Shown here one piece after another: positions 32,090 through 41,139 of a stretch of DNA of 64,000 nt (its first letter is position 1; every line of letters begins with the position of its first letter). The notes below the pieces were generated by a model. The model worked only from the letters and a program-made list of their open reading frames with translations. It had not been told where the DNA came from and did not search any database. The stretch is from Euryarchaeota archaeon UBA62 (GTDB taxonomy: Archaea; Thermoplasmatota; Poseidoniia; Poseidoniales; Thalassarchaeaceae). A program made the position numbers and the translations under genes. Location of the stretch: positions 151,407 through 215,406 of the forward strand of contig DAPJ01000005.1 in NCBI GenBank assembly GCA_002502095.1, in the 5' to 3' direction.

Positions 32090-32953
32090 ATGAGACCGCT
32101 CGCCATGGATGCCTCTGAGAGGATTAAGGGAGTCCTGGATGGTTCTATACAACCTTCAGAAATCAGTGGCGATGAAGAGCTCTACTACATGGCTGAAAGA
32201 ATCTATGGAAGGGACGCTTTAGAGAACATGGGAGTAGAGCCTCCAGTAAAGCCACCAGAACTTGGAACCGTCACATTAAACGGCAATGGCGGAGTTGAAA
32301 TACCCAGTTCAGAAGGCTCACAAGAGTCTGAAAACAATCAAAAAATAAAGGTTAAGAGAAGACGTATAGTTATCCCTCTAATCATGTTCTTATGCTTAAT
32401 TATTTCTTCATACAATGTGTCTTTTGGATTGGGTTCAGTGATTACATTGTGTTCTGAGGGGGAACCTGTACAGGAGTTAGAAATGGGTACTTCTTCTCAT
32501 CTTAACGAGAATGGGACTTTGTATATCGTATGGAATATGTACGGATTGAATAACTATTCAGAGTATGTTCTGGAGTGGAGTGTGTCTCAAAATGGATCTA
32601 GTGAGGTGGTCGAAGATGGAATTAGTGCCTGGAACCTTTCTGAATCTGCACGAATAACCTCATTTAATTGGATAATAGAAAATCCCCCTTACTCATACCT
32701 GTCCACATTATTTGAGGATGGCTTTCCTGTAGCGTGGTCTAATGGCTCCGGAGAGCAGGTCATTACCGTGCTTTCTGAATCTGGAGAACAGGGTACTTAC
32801 TGTAACGATAATACAAGATTAATATGGGCAGAGTACTCAAACTTGGAGAGCAAAGAGGCTTGGGGAGAAGCAGGTTCAGGAGACATTATCGACGGAGCTC
32901 TGATAATGATGTTTGTAGGCATGTTTTTGATCACGGTCAGAAAAAGAGCCTAA
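32090..32953 (+). CDS. Membrane-anchored protein of unknown function
   Basis: 287 residues. A soluble N-terminal part (about 1-95, acidic, with a short helical region LYYMAERIYGRDALENMG) is followed by a membrane helix after a basic cluster (KVKRRR, then IVIPLIMFLCLIISS), an exported asparagine-rich domain with about six N-x-S/T sites, and a second membrane helix near the C-terminus (GALIMMFVGMFLITV). This topology suggests a surface or periplasmic-space sensor or glycoprotein; I recognise no family. Convergent with proS (four-base overlap). Confidence 0.65.
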   Translation: MRPLAMDASERIKGVLDGSIQPSEISGDEELYYMAERIYGRDALENMGVEPPVKPPELGTVTLNGNGGVEIPSSEGSQESENNQKIKVKRRRIVIPLIMFLCLIISSYNVSFGLGSVITLCSEGEPVQELEMGTSSHLNENGTLYIVWNMYGLNNYSEYVLEWSVSQNGSSEVVEDGISAWNLSESARITSFNWIIENPPYSYLSTLFEDGFPVAWSNGSGEQVITVLSESGEQGTYCNDNTRLIWAEYSNLESKEAWGEAGSGDIIDGALIMMFVGMFLITVRKRA

Positions 32954-34470
32954 TACATTCTAGCCATGTGATACTTGCTCGTAGTTTGTTCTCCGGTTAT
33001 TATGCAACTCCTTGTCTTTGAGTATTTTTCAACGCATTCGCCTAGCATTGTTAATCCGGAGAGCTTCTCGAGGACCTCTGCGTCGGAGTCATTCCCACAG
33101 AATGGGAAAGAGTAGACAGTGGCATCATTTAGAGGAGATGAAAACTCATATCCATCGTCCGACTTGATAATATCTGGAAGTTCCACAACCAGACTATTGA
33201 ATACTTCATTTGCCCTCACCCTGAGTTCATCGGAAACAGAATCCAGAGCGGAGACGATAGATTCCTCTAGATTTGCAAGATTAGCTTCGTACTTCTTACC
33301 GGTTCTCTCAGTAACGACGAAGCTGCCAGAGTCAATATCTCGGGGCCCGAGTTCTAACCTAATCGGTATTCCTTTGATTTCCCAGTCAAAATGTTTCACA
33401 CCTGGCCTAACATCTCTGTCGTCCAAGTGTGTCCTAATACCAATTTTACTAAGACGCTCATTAATTAGAGAAATCTCACTCATTACATCATCACGAATGT
33501 GTGCCGCAATAGGCAGAAGAACTACTTGGAAAGGGGCGATTGCAGGAGGCATTATCAGTCCCTGATCATCCCCGTGCATTCCCACTACAGAGCCCAATAA
33601 TCTCTCAGACATGCCAAATGTAGTTTGGTGACAAAATTTAGTTTCACCATCTGAATCTTCATACTTCAAATCGAACGCCTTAGCCCATTGGTCACGATAA
33701 TGGTGGTATGTAGCAACCTGCAAGGTCCTACCATTAGGCATTACAACATCAGCAGCCATAGTGTACCACGCACCTGGGAATGTGTCCCATATTGGCCTCT
33801 TAGAAACCAGATTAGGAAGGCAGAGATCGTGCAAGATACTCTGGACCATATGGGCATCCTCAGATATCTGTTCTGTAGCACCTTCCTCGTCCTCGTGTAC
33901 GGTGTGTGCCTCGAAAAAATGGATTTCTCTAACTCTGATGAATGATCTAGTCTGTTTAGTTTCGTAGCGGAAGGTATTGACAATCTGAAAGGTCTTCAGT
34001 GGGAGGTCCGTATGGCTTCTGACCCATAGGGAGAACATTGTGTACATTGGAGTCTCTGAAGTCGGTCTAAGAAACATCGGAGAATCTAACTCGTTTTCTC
34101 CTCCATGAGTTACCCAGTAAACCTCTTTCTTGAAGCCCGAGTCTTCTTCATCCATTCTGAGTTCCGAAGGATCTACTCCAGCTTCTCTGGCGGCCTTCAA
34201 TCTAGATACTAGTTTGTTCTCCTTATCCAATAAATTTTCTGGAACCAGTAGAGGAAATCTATGTTCATGATGATCGGTCATAGACATCTGATTTCTGGTA
34301 AGAGAGTCGATAAGTGACATTGCCTTCAAGCCATACGGCTTCCAAACATCCATCCCCTTAATCGGATATCTTTTGTCGACTAAGTCAGCTATCTCCACAA
34401 TAGAGGGGTACCAAGAGTTGAATTCAGACTTTGGAGGAATCCCTCTCTTAGCCTTCTTAGGGTTGCCCAT
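32950..34470 (-). CDS. proS: Prolyl-tRNA synthetase, archaeal/eukaryotic type
   Basis: Class II synthetase charging tRNA-Pro. The 506 residues include motif 2 (VNTFRYETKQTRSFIRVRE), motif 3 and the DDRDVRPGVKHFDWEIKGIP anticodon-domain lead. The bacterial editing insertion is absent. The C-terminal zinc domain (FCGND, GECVEKY, SCII) ends in a terminal tyrosine (HMARMY), as in archaeal ProRS. Confidence 0.95.
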   Translation of the reverse strand: MGNPKKAKRGIPPKSEFNSWYPSIVEIADLVDKRYPIKGMDVWKPYGLKAMSLIDSLTRNQMSMTDHHEHRFPLLVPENLLDKENKLVSRLKAAREAGVDPSELRMDEEDSGFKKEVYWVTHGGENELDSPMFLRPTSETPMYTMFSLWVRSHTDLPLKTFQIVNTFRYETKQTRSFIRVREIHFFEAHTVHEDEEGATEQISEDAHMVQSILHDLCLPNLVSKRPIWDTFPGAWYTMAADVVMPNGRTLQVATYHHYRDQWAKAFDLKYEDSDGETKFCHQTTFGMSERLLGSVVGMHGDDQGLIMPPAIAPFQVVLLPIAAHIRDDVMSEISLINERLSKIGIRTHLDDRDVRPGVKHFDWEIKGIPIRLELGPRDIDSGSFVVTERTGKKYEANLANLEESIVSALDSVSDELRVRANEVFNSLVVELPDIIKSDDGYEFSSPLNDATVYSFPFCGNDSDAEVLEKLSGLTMLGECVEKYSKTRSCIITGEQTTSKYHMARMY

Positions 34471-34518
34471 GTACCGCCGTGTGCGGGACTGGTTTGAACA
34501 ATTCGTATCATGGGGCCG

Positions 34519-35706
34519 TTAATTTGCCATTAAGGACTCGATTATCTCACAAAGAGAAGTAAGATTTGGTATTTGTGAGCTTTTGCCGTTAGAATCTAGT
34601 AGCCATGCCCTGGGGGAATCAGGATTGTTAAGATCCTCTAATCTGTTTGCAACAACAGCGTCCATAGAATATCGAGAAATTTGCAAGGATGCCTTCTCCA
34701 AAAGTTGTTCCAAATCTACATTACTTTCTAACTTAAATCCAATTGAATAGCATTGACCCGTTGCCTTCAGTATCATAGGAATATGCTTCTGTGTAGGGGC
34801 CATATTGATTTGAATTCCTTCTTTGGAGCTTGGTATCTTACTTTGGAAAGAATCAGGAATATAATCTAGTACTGCAGCGGAAAAAATCCAAACTTCTGGT
34901 GAGAAGGAAGAGGAGATATTGATTGCTTCTTCTAGCATTTCAATTGGGTGCTCGGCGTACATTACTTTTGGTAGATTGAAGTTGGGGTAATAGCTCGTAC
35001 GACCCGCTAAGCAGAAAACATCATGGCCCATTCTGTACAGGTATTCTGATATTGACCAACCTGTTGTTCCTGTAGAATGATTTATTATGCTACGAACATC
35101 ATCTATGGGTGCAAGATTTGATCCCAGAGTAATTGCTATCCTCTTTCTATTGGGAAGGTCGGAGTTGAGGATGTTGCTGAATTCAGCAACTATTCTGATA
35201 TGACTTGGTTGCTTTCTCTTTCCCTCTTTCTCATGGTCAATAATAACATGTGATCCTTCTGCCGACAACTGAGAAAGGATTTCACTCGTTACTGGGTCAT
35301 CAAAGAGGTCTGAATGCATGGAAGGGACGAAAATTAATGGTGTATTTTTTCCCCTGGCCGCCGAAAGCGCCATCATCACTGGAGAGTCGATAATTCCATT
35401 CAGATGCTTAGAAATTGTATTCCTGGTTGCAGGGGCTACAATGATTCCGTCATAATCATCTAATTGCGACATAGAGGAGTCCCAATTAGATATGATATCA
35501 CTATTCGAACCCCATGATAGAGCCAGCGGAGTAATTACCTTCGTGGCCTCATTAGTCATCATCGGAGAAACATACGCACCGTGTCTTCTGAGCTCTCGAC
35601 AAAGTTTGATAGATTCCACTGCCGCTATGCCTCCGGTTACTGCCAACAGGACCTTGCGACCGGCCAGAGAGTTGCTAAGTTGACTGACGCCAGTGTCTCC
35701 GACCAT
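34519..35706 (-). CDS. coaBC: CoaBC: phosphopantothenoylcysteine synthetase/decarboxylase
   Basis: Bifunctional coenzyme A enzyme: the N-terminal flavoprotein decarboxylase (VLLAVTGGIAAVESIKLCR, then VAPATRNTISK) and the C-terminal ligase (RIAITLGSNLAPIDDVRSI, then IGFKLE). 395 residues is normal. In LGSNLAPIDDVR the usual G-T/P of bacterial CoaB (GGTREPIDPVR) is altered to S-N-L-A, a small variant. Divergent from the gene at 35730 across only 23 bases. Confidence 0.9.
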   Translation of the reverse strand: MVGDTGVSQLSNSLAGRKVLLAVTGGIAAVESIKLCRELRRHGAYVSPMMTNEATKVITPLALSWGSNSDIISNWDSSMSQLDDYDGIIVAPATRNTISKHLNGIIDSPVMMALSAARGKNTPLIFVPSMHSDLFDDPVTSEILSQLSAEGSHVIIDHEKEGKRKQPSHIRIVAEFSNILNSDLPNRKRIAITLGSNLAPIDDVRSIINHSTGTTGWSISEYLYRMGHDVFCLAGRTSYYPNFNLPKVMYAEHPIEMLEEAINISSSFSPEVWIFSAAVLDYIPDSFQSKIPSSKEGIQINMAPTQKHIPMILKATGQCYSIGFKLESNVDLEQLLEKASLQISRYSMDAVVANRLEDLNNPDSPRAWLLDSNGKSSQIPNLTSLCEIIESLMAN

Positions 35707-35729
35707 GACTTCCGATTGCCGAGTGATTC

Positions 35730-36284
35730 ATGAGTGCGTCGCTCCCGCGAATGATTGAGACTATGGGTCGGGGTATGTTTTCTGTAACTCGCCATGTTTC
35801 CTTTCTACTTGTCATGCTAGCCATAGTTCAACTTCTCGTAATCCTGAGCTTACCGTACGACAGAACGATATTTTTCATTTTTCCAATGATATTTGGCATG
35901 ATTTTGTTACCTGTATCGATTACTGGTGCCGTTTTACTACGTCTACGTAGGAGTCCTGGCATCTTCTTATCCACAATTTCCCTAGGTGCATTGGGAATTT
36001 GTTTCATGTTCGAGGGTTTCCTGGTAATGTTGATGGGACCCTCTGCTATTGTGGGAGCCTTGTATGTGCTTCTCGGTATTTCCTCAGTTAGAAGGATAAA
36101 GCCACTTAACAACGTCTCATTCAGAAGATGGTTTGAGGGAAGAAATGGCTCTGAAAATACTAATCTTGCGGATGAGGAGGTTATGGCAATATGCCCTCAT
36201 TGTTCCAGCATCTTAGCAGTAATACCATCTCTACTTAGTGAAGAGGATAAGTGCCCAGAGTGTGATGGTAGGCTTGTCCTCTAA
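35730..36284 (+). CDS. Membrane protein with C-terminal zinc ribbon
   Basis: 184 residues with about four hydrophobic segments (SFLLVMLAIVQLLVILSL, IFFIFPMIFGMILLPVSI, LGALGICFMFEGFLVMLM, VGALYVLLGISS) and a cytoplasmic zinc ribbon near the end: CPHCSSILAVIP, then CPECDGRL. No known family. It runs convergently with the thiolase gene (four-base overlap). Confidence 0.7.
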   Translation: MSASLPRMIETMGRGMFSVTRHVSFLLVMLAIVQLLVILSLPYDRTIFFIFPMIFGMILLPVSITGAVLLRLRRSPGIFLSTISLGALGICFMFEGFLVMLMGPSAIVGALYVLLGISSVRRIKPLNNVSFRRWFEGRNGSENTNLADEEVMAICPHCSSILAVIPSLLSEEDKCPECDGRLVL

Positions 36285-37411
36285 GGCCTCTCAAGTACGA
36301 TTGTGATACCCATTCCCCCGCCTATACACATTGTCGCTATTGCCCTTTCTGAATTGGTTCTGTCCAGAATGGATGCGGCCTTTCCTACAATTCTCGCCCC
36401 GGATGCCCCAAGAGGATGCCCTATTGAAATAGCGCCTCCATCGATATTGACCTTCTGATAGTCAATCGACAATTCATTGATCACAGCAATACTTTGTGAG
36501 GAAAAGGCCTCATTAATTTCGAAGATATCGATATCGTCGATATCCCATCCTGAACGTTCGAGAGCTTTCTGAGTGGAGGATATGGGCCCAATTCCCATCA
36601 TATCGGGAGGGCACCCAGTTACTGCACTGGTAACTATTCTTGCTAACGGTTCTAATCCATTCTTTTCAGCAAATTCAGAGCTACAGACAAGCATACAGAC
36701 TGCTCCATCTGTCAAGGGAGAGGATGTAGCTGCCGTTACCGAGCCATTTTCCCTGAATACTGGATTTAGTTTGGACATTGCCTCCAAGGACGTGTTCCTT
36801 ATGCAACCATCTTCGTCTATCATATCATCGTCTGAAGTGATTGAGCAAATCTCAGATTTGAAGTATCCGTTATCCCTCGCATAGATTGATTTAATATGCG
36901 AATCTAGAGCAAACTCTTCTTGGGAAGCTCTAGAAATATTCCACTTATCGGCGACATTCTCTGCAGTAATCCCCATATTTATGTAAGCGTCAGGAAATAC
37001 TTTCTCAAGATCGGGATGAGGGCTCCAATTGAATCCCCTTCTCTTGATTCTACTCATTGACTCTATTCCCCCGCATAGAAAGCAATCTCCCCAACCACTC
37101 TCAATGTTTGATGCTGCGACGAGTATGGCCTGCATTGATGACCCACATAGCCTATTGAGGGTCATCCCAGGGACACTGTCAGGCATTCCACCGAGAAATG
37201 TGACTAGCCTGCCAATATTGTATCCCTGTTCTCCTTCAGGGTATGCACAACCTATTATGATATCATCAATATCGCCTAGGTTGATGGGATTCCTGTCCAG
37301 CAACGACTTCGTGACTTGCCCCAGTAATTCGTCAGGACGTGTTTCTGACAGCTTTCCCTTGTGTGCCCGATGGAAAGGGCTCCTCATCCAATCAACGATT
37401 ACTGCTCTCAC
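36281..37411 (-). CDS. Thiolase (acetyl-CoA C-acyltransferase)
   Basis: Condenses or cleaves acyl-CoA plus acetyl-CoA. The three catalytic regions are visible: the N-terminal Cys in NRLCGSSMQA, the GHPLGASGAR His, and the C-terminal Cys in ATMCIGGGMG. 376 residues, GTG start. It is a FadA-like degradative thiolase by sequence feel, which suits the methylmalonyl-CoA genes at 6-8 kb and fatty acid breakdown. A mevalonate-pathway acetoacetyl-CoA thiolase is an alternative. Confidence 0.88.
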   Translation of the reverse strand: MRAVIVDWMRSPFHRAHKGKLSETRPDELLGQVTKSLLDRNPINLGDIDDIIIGCAYPEGEQGYNIGRLVTFLGGMPDSVPGMTLNRLCGSSMQAILVAASNIESGWGDCFLCGGIESMSRIKRRGFNWSPHPDLEKVFPDAYINMGITAENVADKWNISRASQEEFALDSHIKSIYARDNGYFKSEICSITSDDDMIDEDGCIRNTSLEAMSKLNPVFRENGSVTAATSSPLTDGAVCMLVCSSEFAEKNGLEPLARIVTSAVTGCPPDMMGIGPISSTQKALERSGWDIDDIDIFEINEAFSSQSIAVINELSIDYQKVNIDGGAISIGHPLGASGARIVGKAASILDRTNSERAIATMCIGGGMGITIVLERP

Positions 37412-37515
37412 ATGTCTCGGGAGGCATAGAGGAAAATAACCCTTGGTGGTGGAAACGTTGGAACATTATCGACCGAGAGGTTCATGAGAAGGCTTCAACT
37501 GGCCCACCTGATAAT

Positions 37516-38205
37516 ATGATTAGAGAGTGCAGCATACATGGATATTTCTCGGATGATGACCTATGCCCTGCGTGTAATTCAGAGGGAAAATTCATCATGA
37601 GGGGGAATGAAAGAGATTCACTGGCGAGAAGGTTAGCATTAGCGCTTAGGCACGCTCCTGAGAAGTTTGATTTGGAGATGGACATCAATGGCTGGATTGA
37701 TATCAAGGACATAATAAGGCAATTTAAGAAGTCTAATGAGAGAAGATACCATTGGTTGAGGCCACATCACTTCAGGGCAATTGCAGAGACAGATCCCAAG
37801 GGAAGATACGAAGTTAGAGGCAATGTAATCAGAGCTACTTACGGGCATAGTCTAGAAATTGAGTTGGATCTTCCGACAGATAACATCCCCCCCTCTCTGT
37901 TCTATCCCTGCTCTCCAGATGAGGCGGACAATCTTCTTGAGGTTGGCATTTCCCCTAGTGGGAGGTCTCATGTCCATCTTTCAGCTACAGTAAGATCGGC
38001 GGCTGAAGCTGGTAAAGTCCATCACAACAGACCTATGATATTGGAGGTAGATACAGCGTCTATGGTCGCATCAGGAGAGACAGTATGGCATGCAGGAGTT
38101 ACCGTTTACTTGGTAGACTCGGTAGCTGGAGAATATCTGAGTATACTACCAGATGACGACCCAGAGTTCCAGCTGGCTAGGGCAAAGTGGGATGAAGAGG
38201 AGTAG
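37516..38205 (+). CDS. kptA: RNA 2'-phosphotransferase KptA/Tpt1-like
   Basis: Removes a 2'-phosphate from a spliced tRNA (or other RNA) using NAD. Residues 1-35 hold a small zinc knuckle CSIHG...LCPAC, then the KptA domain: LALRHAPEKFDLEMDINGW, RYHWLRPHHFRAI, IRATYGHSLEIE with the RNA/NAD-binding H, and LYPC... replaced by LFYPCSP, and SPSGRSHVHLSA. The ATG at 37516 gives 229 residues; the frame runs further upstream but overlaps the thiolase gene on the other strand. Confidence 0.9.
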   Translation: MIRECSIHGYFSDDDLCPACNSEGKFIMRGNERDSLARRLALALRHAPEKFDLEMDINGWIDIKDIIRQFKKSNERRYHWLRPHHFRAIAETDPKGRYEVRGNVIRATYGHSLEIELDLPTDNIPPSLFYPCSPDEADNLLEVGISPSGRSHVHLSATVRSAAEAGKVHHNRPMILEVDTASMVASGETVWHAGVTVYLVDSVAGEYLSILPDDDPEFQLARAKWDEEE

Positions 38206-38535
38206 TTAATTCTCTTCTCCACAAATAGGACAGAAACTGAGATCCTCCACTAAATCAGAGGAGCACTTGACGCATTTCTTACCATCCTTGGTAGAGACGG
38301 CATGGTCCCTAGTTTCTATCGACCTTACAGAGGAGCTCCTCTCAATGAATGGAGCCGGAGATTCAATAGACTCTAATTTCTCTAAAGACTCTCTGAAGAA
38401 TATTGCTTCTGATATCGCAGATTCGATATGCGATCTTCTCCTATCCCTCTCGATAGGATCTTCGATATGCTGTGTAGCGACTAGCTTAGACTGAAGCCAT
38501 CTTTGAAAGATTTCGATTTCCCCGGCGTCGGACAT
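38206..38535 (-). CDS. Small protein with C-terminal zinc ribbon
   Basis: 109 residues from the ATG at 38535 (MSDAGEIEIFQRWL); the TTG six codons earlier is less likely. A helical N-terminus with many Arg and Glu (DPIERDRRRSHIESAISE) ends in a double CxxC ribbon, CVKCSSDLVEDLSFCPICG. The stop abuts the kptA stop (convergent). Function unknown; the ribbon suggests binding to nucleic acid or protein. Confidence 0.65.
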   Translation of the reverse strand: MSDAGEIEIFQRWLQSKLVATQHIEDPIERDRRRSHIESAISEAIFFRESLEKLESIESPAPFIERSSSVRSIETRDHAVSTKDGKKCVKCSSDLVEDLSFCPICGEEN

Positions 38536-38617
38536 ATATCTTCCAAACCCCAATAAGAAATGAACCTTTCAATAATACGATAGGAGAACCCAAATCTAAC
38601 CAGTACCTCAGACCTAC

Positions 38618-39412
38618 ATGGCTGCGAAGGTGGTAATGAAGTTGGGAGGGGGGCTAATCACGGATAAATCATCATTTAAAACTGCCAAAAAAGGAGTTAT
38701 TGACTCCATATGCAGTGAGATTTCTAACATAATTGACAATGGACATTCAGTAATACTGATTCACGGAGCCGGTTCATTTGGACACCTACTTGCCAAGAGG
38801 TGGTCTTTAGCGGGAGGTATTAATGATGAAATTTCTGAGCAGCAACGTGATGCTGTTGTGAAAGTTAGATCGGACATGGCAGAACTGTGTGAATATGTGA
38901 CTGATTCTTTGAATAGTTATGGAGTCGAATTTGCAGTTTTTCCACCTTCATTATGGGCTATGGAAACAGGTAGGGACTTCATTGGGGACTTGGATATCTT
39001 CGAGAATACGCCTAAAGACATCGTTCCAGTTTCCTTTGGAGATATTGTCAGGGTTAGCGGAGGGGCAGAGTTTGGCATACTTTCAGGAGATGATTTGATG
39101 GCTAGGATATCACTCGAATTACCTTCGGTGACACATTCAATTTTCCTACTAGGGGACGTAGATGGAATGATGGATATGCCACCAAATACAGAGGGATCAA
39201 GACTAGTGCCAATTTGGACTGCTGAGGAACATATCGAGACTTCGCACAATTCCGAACAGGATGTTACAGGGGGAATTGAGTTGAAGGCGGCTAGAGCTTC
39301 GCAGATATCAAGAGGTGTTGATGAAGTTTGGTTCATTAATGGAAATCACCCAGAAAGAATTAGTCAGCTTCTAGATGAGGGCTCCACCATTGGTACCAAA
39401 ATACTTGGATGA
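38618..39412 (+). CDS. ipk: Isopentenyl phosphate kinase
   Basis: Phosphorylates isopentenyl phosphate to isopentenyl diphosphate in the archaeal mevalonate pathway. The amino-acid-kinase fold starts MKLGGGLITDK (phosphate-binding Lys), followed by VILIHGAGSFGHLLAKRW, whose His is characteristic of IPK, and ends with GGIELKAARASQI. 264 residues is the family length. ATGA overlap with the fused IDI/prenyl synthase gene makes consecutive isoprenoid steps one transcript. Confidence 0.93.
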   Translation: MAAKVVMKLGGGLITDKSSFKTAKKGVIDSICSEISNIIDNGHSVILIHGAGSFGHLLAKRWSLAGGINDEISEQQRDAVVKVRSDMAELCEYVTDSLNSYGVEFAVFPPSLWAMETGRDFIGDLDIFENTPKDIVPVSFGDIVRVSGGAEFGILSGDDLMARISLELPSVTHSIFLLGDVDGMMDMPPNTEGSRLVPIWTAEEHIETSHNSEQDVTGGIELKAARASQISRGVDEVWFINGNHPERISQLLDEGSTIGTKILG

Positions 39413-41139
39413 TTGGATTCTGTTATATGTCGAGGGTTTCTCGGAATGTCATGGTTGATGGTGCCAACGCTCTGTCTGGGTATGACAACTCGCAGGCCGA
39501 GATGATGGCTGAGCGTTGTATTCTAGTTGATCTAGAAGATAATATGATTGGATCCGAGAGTAAATTAGTCTGTCATAATGAAGAAGGTCTGCTTCACAGG
39601 GCATTCAGTGTCCTAATATTCGATTCCGAGAATAGATTGTTGATTCAACAGAGATCCCATGATAAAATCACATTTCCCGGAATATGGGCAAATAGCTGTT
39701 GTAGCCATCCACTAGATATTGAAGGAGAGAATGGGGACCCGATTCAGGGCTGTATTAATGCGGCGAAGAGGAAGCTTCCCCAGGAGTTAGGAATACAACA
39801 TGATATTGCGAACTCTATGGAATTCTTCCATCTTGGTTCTTTTCAGTATAAGTGCAGATGGAACGAAGAATGGTTAGAGAATGAAGTAGACCATGTTTTG
39901 ATAACAAAAGTCGATTCATTAGAGATTATTCCTAATGAGAATGAGATTTCTGACTACAAATGGATAGGTCCTGAAGGGATTGGACATATTATGGAGGGTT
40001 CTGGTGAGTGGGAAGGAGAAATTGTGGCTCCATGGTTTAGACTACTGTGGAGAGAGTTTATCGCGGAACGGTATCCACATTTTGATGATATTAAGGAGAG
40101 AAATGGAGTTGTTATATTCGGAGATGTTTCGATAGAAGGTGAGCAGGTTTCACCGGGTTCTTCATTGATGGGCGCATTAAAGGAACACAGAGAAATCGTG
40201 GAGAACGAGATTCTTTCTAGTTTGTCTAAGATTAAGCAAGAGAGATTACATGGTGCTATGAAACACCTATTCACTGGAGGCGGGAAGAGACTCAGGGCAA
40301 TTATGCCTAAACTTGTAGGAGATGCAGTAGGTGGATCGAATCCCGGACATAATACCCTAGGCGCATCCATAGAAATAATTCATAATTTTACCCTAGTACA
40401 TGATGACATCATGGATCAGGACCCAATCAGAAGGGGCTTGGACGCTGTTCATGTTGCATATGACGATGCTACAGCGATAAATGCAGGTGATGCAATGCTA
40501 GCTGTTGCGTTTGAGATTTTGGCTGAATCTGAGCATATTGCATCTGATGATCTGGTGTTCTTGGTGAAGTCTATTGGAGAGATGGTTAGAAGAGTCGCTG
40601 AAGGGCAGATGATTGATATGGAGTTTGAGAAAAGAGATGTGGTCTCTGAAGATGAGTACATAGAGATGATCGCGGGGAAGACCTCTGCAATGTTCGAGAC
40701 ATGTGCTATGACAGGTGCAAAGCTTTCAGGAGCATCCGAAGAGGTTGTAAAATCTCTAGCTGAATGGGGACTAAACATGGGACTATGTTTCCAGCTAATG
40801 GACGATTTGATAGATATAACTGGTGACACTGAAACTCTAGGAAAGCCTGCTGGATCGGATATATTGCAAGGAAAAAGAACTCTGATTGCTATTCACGCTC
40901 TGGACTCGGGAAATCATCTGCCTTCTTTCACTAAGGCATATGGCTCTGGAGAGTGCTCTCCTGATTTACTAGCTGAAGCCGTTCAGGAACTGCATGACAA
41001 CAACTCCATAAAATATGCCAAAGACAGGGCAATGTTTCACCACTCTAAGGCTCATTCATGCCTAGATATACTAGATGAGTCAGAATCACTAACAATTCTA
41101 AGGGAAATGACCGATTTCCAGTTGGTCAGGATTAATTGA
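39409..41139 (+). CDS. Fused type I IPP isomerase and (GG)PP synthase
   Basis: One 576-residue polypeptide: residues about 30-225 are a type I IDI of Nudix fold (catalytic Cys in WANSCCSHP about 97-98; second catalytic Glu region LENEVDHVL), and about 250-576 are a polyprenyl synthase with first Asp motif DDIMD at 332-336, RRG at 341-343, and second DDLID at 465-469. F327, five before the first motif, fits GGPP-length product. The fusion performs IPP to DMAPP and then chain elongation. Starts with ATGA overlap on ipk. No stop or frameshift separates the halves. Confidence 0.93.
   Translation: MIGFCYMSRVSRNVMVDGANALSGYDNSQAEMMAERCILVDLEDNMIGSESKLVCHNEEGLLHRAFSVLIFDSENRLLIQQRSHDKITFPGIWANSCCSHPLDIEGENGDPIQGCINAAKRKLPQELGIQHDIANSMEFFHLGSFQYKCRWNEEWLENEVDHVLITKVDSLEIIPNENEISDYKWIGPEGIGHIMEGSGEWEGEIVAPWFRLLWREFIAERYPHFDDIKERNGVVIFGDVSIEGEQVSPGSSLMGALKEHREIVENEILSSLSKIKQERLHGAMKHLFTGGGKRLRAIMPKLVGDAVGGSNPGHNTLGASIEIIHNFTLVHDDIMDQDPIRRGLDAVHVAYDDATAINAGDAMLAVAFEILAESEHIASDDLVFLVKSIGEMVRRVAEGQMIDMEFEKRDVVSEDEYIEMIAGKTSAMFETCAMTGAKLSGASEEVVKSLAEWGLNMGLCFQLMDDLIDITGDTETLGKPAGSDILQGKRTLIAIHALDSGNHLPSFTKAYGSGECSPDLLAEAVQELHDNNSIKYAKDRAMFHHSKAHSCLDILDESESLTILREMTDFQLVRIN

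Noticed and set aside
39409..41139. IDI/prenyl synthase fusion as a missed stop or frameshift
   Set aside because: The frame is continuous, linker residues 225-250 are coding-like and both domains are intact.
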